Source: an uncultured Porphyromonadaceae bacterium
GTDB lineage: Bacteria > Bacteroidota > Bacteroidia > Bacteroidales > Muribaculaceae
DNA: 64,000 bases
Assembly: GCA_947427285.1 (NCBI GenBank)
Contig: CANEHE010000003.1
Span: 62,001-126,000 of the forward strand
Direction of reading: 5' to 3'
The notes below the pieces were generated by a model. The model was not told where the DNA came from, did not search any database, and worked only from the letters and a program-made list of their open reading frames with translations. This document shows, in pieces, positions 53,003-62,473 of this stretch; position 1 is the first letter of the stretch, and the number at the start of each line of letters is the position of its first letter. The position numbers and the translations under genes are program-made.

Positions 53003-54094
53003 TCATCGGGACATCAGACGCGGAATCAGATCGGCATATCCCTCCTCTTCCATACGGTCTAACGGGACAAATCTCAGCGACGCGCTGTTGATGCAATACC
53101 TCATGCCGCCAGATTCAGCAGGTCCGTCTGGAAATAGATGCCCCAGATGAGAGTGGCCTGCGGAGGAGCGCACTTCAGTGCGCGACATGCCGTGGGAATT
53201 GTCCGGATGCTTTGTGACAGCCATATCGGAAACAGGTCTGGTAAACGCCGGCCAACCACATCCGGAATCAAACTTATCCGTGGAAAGAAACAATGGTTGA
53301 CCCGTAACAATATCCACATACACCCCCGGAGAAAATTCACGGTCGTATTCGTTGAGATAGGGTCTTTCGGTAGCACCGTTCTGAGTGACTTCATATTGCA
53401 GATCCGAAAGACGTCGACGCAATTCCTCATCGGAAGGACGGGGATAACGGGCATGCATCCGGGACGCTGCCGTGTCGCGAGACTCTCTGGCCACGCGAAA
53501 CAGCTCCAGAGCGATATGGCAATATCCTCCCGGATTTTTTTCAAGATACGACTGATGGTATTCCTCTGCCGGATAAAAATTCTCAAGCCTGCCGGTCTCT
53601 ATCTCAAGAGGGACATCATAACTACGGGCAAGACGTGCCAGCGACTCCCTTATCACTGTGGAATCTGCAGGATCAGTCCAATATATTCCGGTGCGGTATT
53701 GCGAACCCACATCATTTCCCTGACGGTCCACACTTGTAGGATCAATAGTCTTGTAATAGAGATCAAGCAGAAACGGAAGTGACACAGTATCGGGATCATA
53801 AACCACTCTCACGGTCTCTGCCGCTCCCGTACGCCCTGTGCATACCTGCCTATAGGAAGGGTCAGGCACGCAGCTGTTGGCATATCCAGCCTGAGTGGAA
53901 TCGACACCATGTACCAATGAAAAGAATTTTTCAGTCCCCCAGAAACAGCCGCCTGCGAAATAAATTTCCTTATGATTCATATCTGACTTATCGGTTGGGG
54001 CAGATGTAGTAACACATGAAGCCGCTCCCGACACAACTGCTGCCGTCAGAAGTACGGAAAGCGATCTATGACAATAATCACGAAATCTGCCCAT
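53003..54094 (-). CDS. msrAB: Peptide methionine sulfoxide reductase MsrA-MsrB fusion, exported
   Basis: Repairs both S- and R-sulfoxides of methionine in oxidised proteins. The 363-aa product has a lipoprotein-like signal ([14 protein letters not shown]), so it probably acts in the envelope. The MsrA domain follows (about 42-200, catalytic [27 protein letters not shown]), then MsrB (about 220-355, [22 protein letters not shown], catalytic [13 protein letters not shown]). MsrB shows no CxxC zinc pairs. The repeated 19-base leader element ends only 3 bases before the ATG. A -7-like box is at 54184-54192. Confidence 0.94.
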   Translation of the reverse strand: MGRFRDYCHRSLSVLLTAAVVSGAASCVTTSAPTDKSDMNHKEIYFAGGCFWGTEKFFSLVHGVDSTQAGYANSCVPDPSYRQVCTGRTGAAETVRVVYDPDTVSLPFLLDLYYKTIDPTSVDRQGNDVGSQYRTGIYWTDPADSTVIRESLARLARSYDVPLEIETGRLENFYPAEEYHQSYLEKNPGGYCHIALELFRVARESRDTAASRMHARYPRPSDEELRRRLSDLQYEVTQNGATERPYLNEYDREFSPGVYVDIVTGQPLFLSTDKFDSGCGWPAFTRPVSDMAVTKHPDNSHGMSRTEVRSSAGHSHLGHLFPDGPAESGGMRYCINSASLRFVPLDRMEEEGYADLIPRLMSR

Positions 54095-54097
54095 TGA

Positions 54098-54116
54098 TTT
54101 TTAAACAGCCTCTAAA
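54098..54116 (-). repeat. Leader repeat copy 2
   Basis: TTTAGAGGCTGTTTAAAAA on the minus strand, ending 3 bases before the msrAB ATG. Confidence 0.75.
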
Positions 54117-54183
54117 ATTTCAATATAGTCTTACGCTTTTAACAGTTTGACAACCGGTATGGTTCGCAGCCTATTACTTCAAT

Positions 54184-54192
54184 GCAAAATTA
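54184..54192 (-). promoter_or_regulatory. Probable -7 box of msrAB
   Basis: Minus-strand TAATTTTGC. The -33 element is weak. The transcript leader would include leader repeat copy 2. Confidence 0.4.
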
Positions 54193-54242
54193 CAATCAAA
54201 TTACTAACTATTGTTAAATATACACATATTTATTACTTCATA

Positions 54243-54274
54243 TTTGCGGCATACCACTCTTTTCCCTATTTTTG
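54243..54274 (+). promoter_or_regulatory. Promoter of giant GLUG gene 2
   Basis: TTTG (54243-54246), 20 bases, TATTTTTG (54267-54274), with a leader of about 100 bases. Confidence 0.6.
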
Positions 54275-54378
54275 TGAGTTGAAAAATTACTGTTCTGGAA
54301 TCCATCCGCTTTAACACAGGAGTAAGTTTATTCAGCCACACATATTTTTTCAATTCATTATATTTTATCTTAACATCT

Positions 54379-57300
54379 ATGTTTAAACGTTTTACCCTTC
54401 TGGCAGCAACCGGAATCATATCCATTTCCGCGTTTGCAGCCATTCCTCCGGGTCCGACAGTGGCGTTACGTGCCTCAACGGCATCTGTCGCGACGCTGAA
54501 AGCCGACACGGCATCTGTCGTCAGACAGACCCCGGTCCAACGGGAGGAACAGATTGCCCCACCGCCCCAAAGAGCAGGTCAACGCATCACCGAATGGGAA
54601 TGGACCGACGCCCGTCCCGATGCCCCTTTCCAGATTGCACCGACAACATCGATGGCTGTGGGAGAAGTAAAGAACCCAATGTTCAGCCTGCCGCAGATGA
54701 AAGCACCGGGCGAAGTGAAATACGGCACTATCATTCCGAAAGACCCTGAGGTAAGAGGTACGATCAACACCTCTGCCATGCAGCTTATAAAGGGTCCCGG
54801 CGAAATGGATACTCTTTACAATCTCTCGCTCACCCAGAGCAAGATCCTGATCAACATCAACACCGAAACAGGCCTTGTGACGCTGCCTCCACAGAAAGTG
54901 CTTGACCACAACACATACGGAGATGTCTACGTATACTCATGCAGCGTACGCGACGGGCAACTCATCTATGACCCGTCAAAAGACATTCAAGGCCGCATCG
55001 ACACCAATGGAAAAATCACATTGACCGGTTACGGTATTTTTGTGGCCGACGGTCCGAACAAAGGGGCCTGGTTCTACGCCTACACCCGCGGAGAATGGTA
55101 TCCGGCCAACGCGACTGTAACTCTTTCCAAATCCGACAATACCACATCGGTATTCAATGCCTTGATCGAGCAGCCATATCCCAACCAGATCGACATCTAC
55201 AACTTCGTAGGATACTCCAATCCCGTGTCGGCCACACTGAATGCCGACAAGAGCGTGCGCATCACACCGCAGTTGATCTACACAAATGCCATATATGGTC
55301 CGTTCTTCAACTATGCATGCGAAAAGGTCGACGGTAAATATGCCCTGCAGACAGGTGCCTATACTGTCGGCACCGGCTCCGACAAAAAGATCACCACCGG
55401 TTCCTGGGCAGTATCGGCCAGAGTGGCTCCCACCACATACGTGGCTATGCTTGTGGACCATGCCACTATCGACACTGACTTCACCCTCGCATATCCTACG
55501 CCCGTAGGTGGTGAATTTGAGGGTAACGGAACAGAAGCCGATCCATACAAAATTAAGACAGCCACGGATCTGGCGCGTCTTGCCCAACAGACAGCAAGCC
55601 ATTCTTTCGAAGGCAAGATCTTCCGTCTTGAAAACGATCTCAGCCTTGCCTCCCTCTCTTCCGCTTTCCAGCCAATAGGCGAGGAAGGTGCTCCCTTCCA
55701 GGGAATTTTCGATGGCAACGGACACACCATATCCGGACTTGCATTCGACGGCCGTGGATATCATTTCACCGGGCTCTTCGGAGCACTCGGAGAGAAAGGG
55801 ACAATCCACAATCTCAAAATCGACAAGTTCACCGTAACATCCAACGGTAACTGGGTCGCTCCTGTGGTTGCCGACAATGCCGGAACTATTACCGACGTAA
55901 CTGTCACCGGCACACAAACCGTATCGAACGGTCAGAGCGGAGGCGGTATCGCCGGACGTTCCACCGGCACAGTTGAACGCTGCTCATTCAGCGGATCCGT
56001 CATAGGCATCGGAAGTGTGGCCGGTATAGTCGGATACTCATACGGACCTATCCGTAACTGTCATTCCGACGGCTCCATACAACGTGCCGGCCATCTCAGC
56101 GACGTCTATCGCGATTGCGGCGGCATCGCGGGAACAATGACATCCGACAGCCAGTCGCTCAACGAAATGACAGGATGCTCATTCAGTGGCACTATCAACG
56201 AGGCGTCCGGATATGGTATCTCAGGAGGTCTGGCAGCCAAACTCAACAGAACAAAGGTAACTGACTGCTTTAACGTCGGCACAATATCCCATAAGCGCAA
56301 TGATGCTGACTACGACAATTATACCGGAGGTCTTTTCGGATGGATGAGCGCATCCGATGTGGCCGACTGCTTCAACGCCGGAACCATCATAAAATCGAGC
56401 GACCGCGGACTGACATCAGACGCAGTAGGAGGTCTTATCGGCTATGTACGTGTATCATACGGCTCCACAAATGGAGGTCCGATGACTATGAAAGACAAGT
56501 CCTCGGTAGCCCGTTGCTATAACTCGGCACCAGTGATCTCCACCTCCAATGAAGGTCACAAGGGAATATGGGGCGCAACTTTCACATACGGTGGTTTTGA
56601 TCCGATTCCCGAAACATTCTTCGACTGTTGGTTCGACCAGCAGATTTCCGGTATTGCCGACGACACTTTCGGAAAACCTACTGAATTCTTCACCTCCGGA
56701 CAACTGCCAGCCAACTTCACATCCACTATGTGGAATGCACAGAGCGGACGTTATCCTGTGCTGAAGACATTTGCCGATACTCAGGCTTCCGGCCTCGCAT
56801 CCTCGGCCATGATTCTCACAGACGGCGAAAACGTCAGCAAAGTGAAGAAATCGTTCACACTCTCCTCTCCAGACGGAATACTCTGGAAACTTCTCGATGC
56901 CAACACCTCGTCATACACCGATGAGACAGCCTCTTTGAAAATCACCGGAAACACCGTCACTATAAAGAGCTCGTATGGCACAGAAGTACTGTCAGCCCTC
57001 ACTCCTGACGGAAAAAGCACACGCGCTTTCCGACTGGCTGTAGTGCCAAAACTGTTCGACGGCGAAGGAACTGCCGAGAATCCCTACCTTGTGAAATCAC
57101 CAGCTGATTTCAAGACGATCAACATGGCCGTAAGCACTTACGGACAGTCGCACAACGGTGACTTCTTCCGTATGACCGGCGACATCGATTTTGCAAACGC
57201 CACCGACTTCCAGGGCGTAGGTTCCGGTCTCGGAACTGCAGTCTCTTTCGGAGCCACATTCGATGGCGACGGGCACTCCATCCATAACCTTAGGATCAAG

Positions 57301-60300
57301 GCGGTGGAATATGACAGCAACTACGATCCTGTACAGGGAAGTTTCTACAATTATGCAGGTCTCTTCAACGTGCTCAACAAATACGCCACTATAAAGAACC
57401 TCAAAATCGCTTCCGACTGCCGTTTCGACACCTATACAGCCGGAGGATCCTTTGCCGGGTATACAGAAGGCCGGATTGAGAACTGCCGTAACTACGCTCC
57501 TGTATATGGCGCACGCCAGTATGCCGGAGGTATCGTCGGCAACGTGGGCTCCACAGGCGTAATCAACAGCTGTTACAACGGTGCTCCCGTAAGTATCGCC
57601 TATTCCAATGTAGGAGGAATAGCCGGATATAACCGCGGCACAATCTCATTCTGCCAGAACGACGGTGAAATACGCGGTGTGCGGCCCGACGGAGCTGAAC
57701 TGTCACAAAGCGTCGCCGGAGGTATTGCCGGATTCCACAGCGGAATAATGAGCAATTGCGTCAACAATGCGAATATCCGCGCAGCTTCATCCACTGGTGG
57801 TCTGGTCGGACAGATAAGTGCCAACCTTGGTACCATTGGAGATATAAGCAACTGTCTCAACAACGGTATTGTGACTCTTTTCTCTGAAGTATCGTCACGC
57901 GGAGGTATAATCGGATCGGCCGCAACATTCGGCAACATAACCTCCAACTACTATGACGCCGGCTCAAACATCAACGGTGCCGCAGCCAACGGAGCAATGG
58001 CCGGATGCACCGGAGTGACAACTGCCGTCCTCACATCGGGCGACGCTCTTGAAGGCCTCCCCTCCTCCGACTGGGATTACCGCAAAGGAGCTTTCCCCGT
58101 GCTCAAACGTTTTGCGGCCGAGCCCCTCGGAGAAACTCTCCGCACCGTGTTTGCAAACTTCCCTGAAGGCCAGAGCCGGGCAAACATCAACACCACTGTG
58201 CCTCTGTCGTCTGCAACCGGAACCACATGGAAACTCGCTCTCAACAAGGAGTTCCGTATAAATGGCAACAATCTTGAAGTCACCGTACCGACCGGCATGA
58301 CAATGGGAGTAGACACTCTCACCGCCACTCTCGGAAACGTGACCAAGACATACATGATCAAGACCATTCCCTCCATCTTCGAAGGTGACGGCACAATATC
58401 CTCGCCTTATCTGATCAAGACTGTGGAAGACATGAGAAAACTGGCCGAGTTTATCGACATCACATCGTTCGACTACAGTGGATTCAATTTCCGTCTGGTC
58501 AATGATCTCGATTTACAGAATTCCTCATGGAGAATAATCTGTCCGGCTACAGTCCGCTTCAACGCAGACTTCGACGGCAACGGAAAGGAAATATCCGGAT
58601 ATACTTTCACCAAATCATCCAACAAACCCGGAGAAGGATCATACATCGGCCTCTTCGGAGTAGTGGGACAAGCCGGCCATATCCACAATCTGACTGTCGA
58701 TGGCACATTCGCCGCCACAAACTATGTGGGTGGCATCGTCGGAGACCTCTACGGACGCATAAGTGACTGTGTCAACCGCTCCAAGGTGACTACCGAACAA
58801 AGCGGTGCGGCCGGTATTGCCGCCCGTGTATTCGCCGGAGGCGTGGTAAGCGGATGCCGCAACGAAGGCACCGTTATCTCCACCGGTACAAACGCCGGAG
58901 GTATAGTAGGAAGCCTCAAAATCAACGGACGCATCGAAAACTGCGTCAACGACGGAAATGTCTCCTCTCTCTCATCAGGCGCAGGAGGCATAACGGCCGA
59001 GACCGGTGGTGCCATCACAGGATGCCGCAACCTCAAACCTGTACTCGCCACTTCGTCGGTAGGAGGCATCGTGGCCAACTCCACGCCAGACGCCACTGAG
59101 ATCACCGACTGCCACAACGAAGCAAATCTTATCGTTTCCAATCTCGCAAACGGCACAGGAGCTGCAGGCATACTCGTACGATCCAGCAACCAAGGTTCAA
59201 ATCTACGGATAGAGAACTGCACCAATTCCGGCTCTATAACCGCCAAAGGACATGCCGGAGGTATTGCCGCATACGCATACGGAGGCGTACAGATCATCGG
59301 ATGCACCAATACAGGCACCATCTCCAATACCGGCGCGTCCAACGCAGGTGGAATCGTGGCTGAGGCAATGTCATCAGGAGACCATATAACGCGTCTTGAA
59401 AATTGCGCCAACCACGGTAAGATCGAAGCCCACTGGGGATACTCCGGCGGTGTGGCAGGTCTTCTTGCCTCAAATGTAGAGGCATACGACTGCTACAACG
59501 ACGCTCCCGTCACCATGACCCCTTACTCGCCAGGTGCAATAACCCAACTCACCCAGTGGCTCTGCATCGGCGGATACGCAGGAGCAGTACGCGGGCACAA
59601 TGTACGCTGCTGGAACTCCGGAGATGTGACGTCTGACTTCACATGTGTCGGAGGTTTCGCAGGTGTGGCACAGTCTTCCGATCCACTGCCTGTTATCGAC
59701 GGATGCTTCAACATAGGCACCGTGACAGCCAAGGCGACTATCGACCATACAAGCGGTCATGCCGGAGGTCTCTGTGGCTACACAGTAGGTCGTCCCGAAA
59801 TCCGGAACTTCTTCAACCTCGGAGAGATCAAAGGAAAGAAAAACATCGGCGGTCTGGCTGGTATGCTTCACGGTGACGTGGTGATGAAAAGCTGTTACAA
59901 TGCCGGTAAACTTACAGTCGACGGCACTGCACGCACATGGGCGAACATAGCCAATATATCCGGCAACGGCTCTCTTGCCGCTTCCGATATATTCTACAAC
60001 TCCGACATCAACGCTGCCGGAGCCAATGACAAAGAGGAATATGCTCTTTCCACTGTCAAACTTTTCAACGCTCCTCTGGGCGACGGATTCAAATACGGAC
60101 ACGCTTCATATCCGCTCATCCCCGACGTTCTCGTGGAGGAACCGGTGGCATACGAGGCCGCATTCGCGACACCCATACTTGAAAACGACAACCCGCAGGC
60201 ACTTGAGAATCACGTCTACGTCGGAAATTCCGACAAGGTTGACTGGACGGCCGGTTCCGATCACTTCCTGATCATAAACGGAATCGCATACGCCCAGAAA

Positions 60301-60543
60301 CTCGGAGAAGCGTCACTCACTGCCTCCAGCCGTGTATCGGACAAGTCCAAGACATTCAACTTCATCATCAAGAATGTCGCCGGAGTAGACACTACCGTGC
60401 TTGGGAAGGAAGTCGAGTCACGCATATTCATCGACATAAACGGATTCGCAGTGACAGAGAATCCGGTGTCAGGAAATGTCTATATCGTTAAAACACGATA
60501 TACCGACGGAACATCATCGACTGTAAAAGTATTGGTCCCATGA
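54379..60543 (+). CDS. Giant GLUG-repeat surface protein (2054 aa), paralogue 2, with type IX-like tail
   Basis: Predicted exported adhesin or surface structural protein. It has a signal peptide (FTLLAATGIISISAFAAIP), an N-terminal domain with IEQPYPNQIDIYNFVGY, and three modules starting near residues 379 (GNGTEADPYKIKTATDL), 893 (GEGTAENPYLVKSPADF) and 1333 (GDGTISSPYLIKTVEDM). Each leads into a GLUG-type beta-helix (SGGGIAGRSTGTVERC, YAGGIVGNVGSTGVINSCYN, NAGGIVGSLKINGRIENCVN) with regularly spaced Cys and Asn. It ends in a convincing Por-secretion tail (VYIVKTRYTDGTSSTVKVLV). Homologous along its length to the protein at 38229-44159 but under separate control. Monocistronic, with a strong terminator. 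Confidence 0.9.
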   Translation: MFKRFTLLAATGIISISAFAAIPPGPTVALRASTASVATLKADTASVVRQTPVQREEQIAPPPQRAGQRITEWEWTDARPDAPFQIAPTTSMAVGEVKNPMFSLPQMKAPGEVKYGTIIPKDPEVRGTINTSAMQLIKGPGEMDTLYNLSLTQSKILININTETGLVTLPPQKVLDHNTYGDVYVYSCSVRDGQLIYDPSKDIQGRIDTNGKITLTGYGIFVADGPNKGAWFYAYTRGEWYPANATVTLSKSDNTTSVFNALIEQPYPNQIDIYNFVGYSNPVSATLNADKSVRITPQLIYTNAIYGPFFNYACEKVDGKYALQTGAYTVGTGSDKKITTGSWAVSARVAPTTYVAMLVDHATIDTDFTLAYPTPVGGEFEGNGTEADPYKIKTATDLARLAQQTASHSFEGKIFRLENDLSLASLSSAFQPIGEEGAPFQGIFDGNGHTISGLAFDGRGYHFTGLFGALGEKGTIHNLKIDKFTVTSNGNWVAPVVADNAGTITDVTVTGTQTVSNGQSGGGIAGRSTGTVERCSFSGSVIGIGSVAGIVGYSYGPIRNCHSDGSIQRAGHLSDVYRDCGGIAGTMTSDSQSLNEMTGCSFSGTINEASGYGISGGLAAKLNRTKVTDCFNVGTISHKRNDADYDNYTGGLFGWMSASDVADCFNAGTIIKSSDRGLTSDAVGGLIGYVRVSYGSTNGGPMTMKDKSSVARCYNSAPVISTSNEGHKGIWGATFTYGGFDPIPETFFDCWFDQQISGIADDTFGKPTEFFTSGQLPANFTSTMWNAQSGRYPVLKTFADTQASGLASSAMILTDGENVSKVKKSFTLSSPDGILWKLLDANTSSYTDETASLKITGNTVTIKSSYGTEVLSALTPDGKSTRAFRLAVVPKLFDGEGTAENPYLVKSPADFKTINMAVSTYGQSHNGDFFRMTGDIDFANATDFQGVGSGLGTAVSFGATFDGDGHSIHNLRIKAVEYDSNYDPVQGSFYNYAGLFNVLNKYATIKNLKIASDCRFDTYTAGGSFAGYTEGRIENCRNYAPVYGARQYAGGIVGNVGSTGVINSCYNGAPVSIAYSNVGGIAGYNRGTISFCQNDGEIRGVRPDGAELSQSVAGGIAGFHSGIMSNCVNNANIRAASSTGGLVGQISANLGTIGDISNCLNNGIVTLFSEVSSRGGIIGSAATFGNITSNYYDAGSNINGAAANGAMAGCTGVTTAVLTSGDALEGLPSSDWDYRKGAFPVLKRFAAEPLGETLRTVFANFPEGQSRANINTTVPLSSATGTTWKLALNKEFRINGNNLEVTVPTGMTMGVDTLTATLGNVTKTYMIKTIPSIFEGDGTISSPYLIKTVEDMRKLAEFIDITSFDYSGFNFRLVNDLDLQNSSWRIICPATVRFNADFDGNGKEISGYTFTKSSNKPGEGSYIGLFGVVGQAGHIHNLTVDGTFAATNYVGGIVGDLYGRISDCVNRSKVTTEQSGAAGIAARVFAGGVVSGCRNEGTVISTGTNAGGIVGSLKINGRIENCVNDGNVSSLSSGAGGITAETGGAITGCRNLKPVLATSSVGGIVANSTPDATEITDCHNEANLIVSNLANGTGAAGILVRSSNQGSNLRIENCTNSGSITAKGHAGGIAAYAYGGVQIIGCTNTGTISNTGASNAGGIVAEAMSSGDHITRLENCANHGKIEAHWGYSGGVAGLLASNVEAYDCYNDAPVTMTPYSPGAITQLTQWLCIGGYAGAVRGHNVRCWNSGDVTSDFTCVGGFAGVAQSSDPLPVIDGCFNIGTVTAKATIDHTSGHAGGLCGYTVGRPEIRNFFNLGEIKGKKNIGGLAGMLHGDVVMKSCYNAGKLTVDGTARTWANIANISGNGSLAASDIFYNSDINAAGANDKEEYALSTVKLFNAPLGDGFKYGHASYPLIPDVLVEEPVAYEAAFATPILENDNPQALENHVYVGNSDKVDWTAGSDHFLIINGIAYAQKLGEASLTASSRVSDKSKTFNFIIKNVAGVDTTVLGKEVESRIFIDINGFAVTENPVSGNVYIVKTRYTDGTSSTVKVLVP

Positions 60544-60567
60544 TGTTCTGATTCATAATGATTTCAC

Positions 60568-60603
60568 AGGCACCCCGGCTCATTTCCGGGGTGCCTTCAT
60601 TTT
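60568..60603 (+). terminator. Terminator of giant GLUG gene 2
   Basis: AGGCACCCCGG / CCGGGGTGCCT perfect 11-bp stem with a 7-base loop, then TCATTTT. Confidence 0.88.
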
Positions 60604-60643
60604 ACCGGGACACTTCGGCAAGGAACGCAAAATCTCCCGGAAG

Positions 60644-60676
60644 TTTGGCCGAATGAACCCTAAGCGTTAAATTTGC
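60644..60676 (+). promoter_or_regulatory. Promoter of the GH3-family gene
   Basis: TTTG (60644-60647), 20 bases, TAAATTTGC (60668-60676), with a leader of about 30 bases. Confidence 0.7.
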
Positions 60677-60710
60677 ATTGTTTTTATAGATTCCGCTAAA
60701 ACACCCACAT

Positions 60711-62237
60711 ATGGACTTCACACCTCTTGTCAGACATCACTTTATCCGCCGCGCCCTCCGCACATGCAGATGGGCATCCGACGGACTTGATATACAGACC
60801 GGGGTGTTACGTTCATTGTTGAAAAAGGGGATAGATACTGAATTTGGCCGCAGATATCGATTCGACCTGATACTGTCGGCATCTGATCTATATCAGGCAT
60901 TCCGGCAATCCGTCCCCTGTACAGACTACGAGACAATCCGGCAGATGGTGAACCGGATGCTCGCGGGAGAAAAAAATATACTCTGGCCAGGGCGTTGCAG
61001 ATGGTATGCCCAGTCATCCGGCACATCCGGTGGAAAATCAAAATATATTCCAGTCACCGACGACAGCCTGCGTCTGAATCATTACCGTGGCGCGGAAGAC
61101 GCCGTCAGCCACTATCTGGCAGCCAACTCCGAATCCCGGATGTTTGCCGGCAAAGGGATGATTCTCGGCGGAAGTTTCGCCAACGAACTGTCCGGTCTTG
61201 CCTCAGGGGTATATGTAGGCGACCTCAGTGCCACATTGATCAAACGCATCACTCCTCTGGCAGACTTCGTGAGAGTCCCTTCCAAAAAAATCGCCCTCAT
61301 GTCTGACTGGGAGGAAAAACTGCCTGCATTGGCGGAAGCAGCCATCAAAGCCGACGTAACAAACATTTCCGGGGTCCCCAGCTGGTTCCTTACAGTTCTG
61401 AAACTCATACTTGAGCGAAAAAAAGCAACCTCACTCGCCGAGGTATGGCCCCATCTGGAGGTATTCTTCCACGGAGGAATCTCTTTTGCTCCATATCGTG
61501 AGGAATACCGTCGCATGACACAAGGATGCCGGATGCATTTCGTAGAGACCTACAACGCTTCCGAAGGATTTTTCGCGACACAATCCGATTTAGATGATCT
61601 CTCGATGCTTCTGATACTCGACTCTGGTGTCTTTTATGAATTCATCGATGTGGCAGTTCCCCATTCCATTCCCATCGGTATCGGGGAAGTAGTTCAAGGC
61701 AAGACATACGAAATGGTGATAACGGCCGCCAATGGTCTGTGGCGTTACCGGCTTGGCGATACGGTACGGATAGAAAACACTTCACCACTAAAGATTACCA
61801 TTGCCGGACGCACAAAGAGCTTTATCAATGCTTTTGGCGAGGAACTTATGGAATGCAACGCCGAAGAAGCCCTGGCCGATGTGTGCCGCGATACCGGAGC
61901 CGTTCTCAGAAACTATTCTGCCGCCCCGGTATTCGCCGCGGACGGACATCGCGGACGCCATGAGTGGATCATCGAATGGGAGACTCCTCCGGCGGACACC
62001 CGTGACTTCGCCATGCGTCTTGACCGTAGGCTTCAGGAACTCAACTCCGACTATCAGGCAAAACGCGCACACACCATATTTCTTGATCCTCTGACAATAG
62101 TGGATGCAAAGCCAGGACTTTTCGACAGATGGCTGGCATCTTCGGGCTCGCACAAACTCGGCGGACAGCGCAAAGTGCCACGCCTGAGCAACAACCGCCA
62201 CATCGCCGACGCTCTACTTGCCCTCAACATCGGCTGA
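60711..62237 (+). CDS. GH3-family (plant auxin-responsive GH3-like) adenylating enzyme
   Basis: Adenylate-forming enzyme of the ANL superfamily. Plant GH3 proteins conjugate amino acids to acyl acids, but the bacterial substrate is unknown. The 508-aa product has the three GH3 nucleotide-binding motifs: SSGTSGGKSKYIPVT (motif I), VETYNASEGFFATQ (motif II) and YRLGDTVRI (motif III). GVPSWFLTVLKLILER and AGRTKSFINAFGEELME are also typical. No signal peptide, so cytoplasmic. Own promoter; no partner gene adjoins it. Confidence 0.9.
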   Translation: MDFTPLVRHHFIRRALRTCRWASDGLDIQTGVLRSLLKKGIDTEFGRRYRFDLILSASDLYQAFRQSVPCTDYETIRQMVNRMLAGEKNILWPGRCRWYAQSSGTSGGKSKYIPVTDDSLRLNHYRGAEDAVSHYLAANSESRMFAGKGMILGGSFANELSGLASGVYVGDLSATLIKRITPLADFVRVPSKKIALMSDWEEKLPALAEAAIKADVTNISGVPSWFLTVLKLILERKKATSLAEVWPHLEVFFHGGISFAPYREEYRRMTQGCRMHFVETYNASEGFFATQSDLDDLSMLLILDSGVFYEFIDVAVPHSIPIGIGEVVQGKTYEMVITAANGLWRYRLGDTVRIENTSPLKITIAGRTKSFINAFGEELMECNAEEALADVCRDTGAVLRNYSAAPVFAADGHRGRHEWIIEWETPPADTRDFAMRLDRRLQELNSDYQAKRAHTIFLDPLTIVDAKPGLFDRWLASSGSHKLGGQRKVPRLSNNRHIADALLALNIG

Positions 62238-62345
62238 CACCGATTATTCCACTCCACCACCGACACACACTTGACCTACCTCAATAAATAGAGGGCTTTT
62301 CGGAATTTAATGAGACCGGATTGCTGTGTTATACCATTTTATTCT

Positions 62346-62354
62346 TACATTTGC
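62346..62354 (+). promoter_or_regulatory. Probable -7 box of the gene at 62474
   Basis: TACATTTGC, with a TTG 22 bases upstream. The leader of about 115 bases includes leader repeat copy 3. Confidence 0.45.
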
Positions 62355-62414
62355 CGCATAACATTACATTTAACATGATTTCGGATCATAATATTCCGGA
62401 TTCTCCACGACATC

Positions 62415-62433
62415 TTTAGAGGCTGTTTAAAAA
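62415..62433 (+). repeat. Leader repeat copy 3
   Basis: TTTAGAGGCTGTTTAAAAA, 40 bases upstream of the ATG at 62474. Confidence 0.75.
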
Positions 62434-62473
62434 TGTCTGTTAATTCACTTCAATCATAATCACAAAGCCGCCT

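Noticed and set aside
54976-55917. 313-aa minus-strand ORF inside the giant GLUG gene, plus others there such as 58749-59411
   Set aside because: They lie antisense to a strongly coding plus-strand gene with clear repeats, and their translations are low-complexity Cys/Val- or Pro/Arg-rich without domain features. They are typical shadows of biased codon use.
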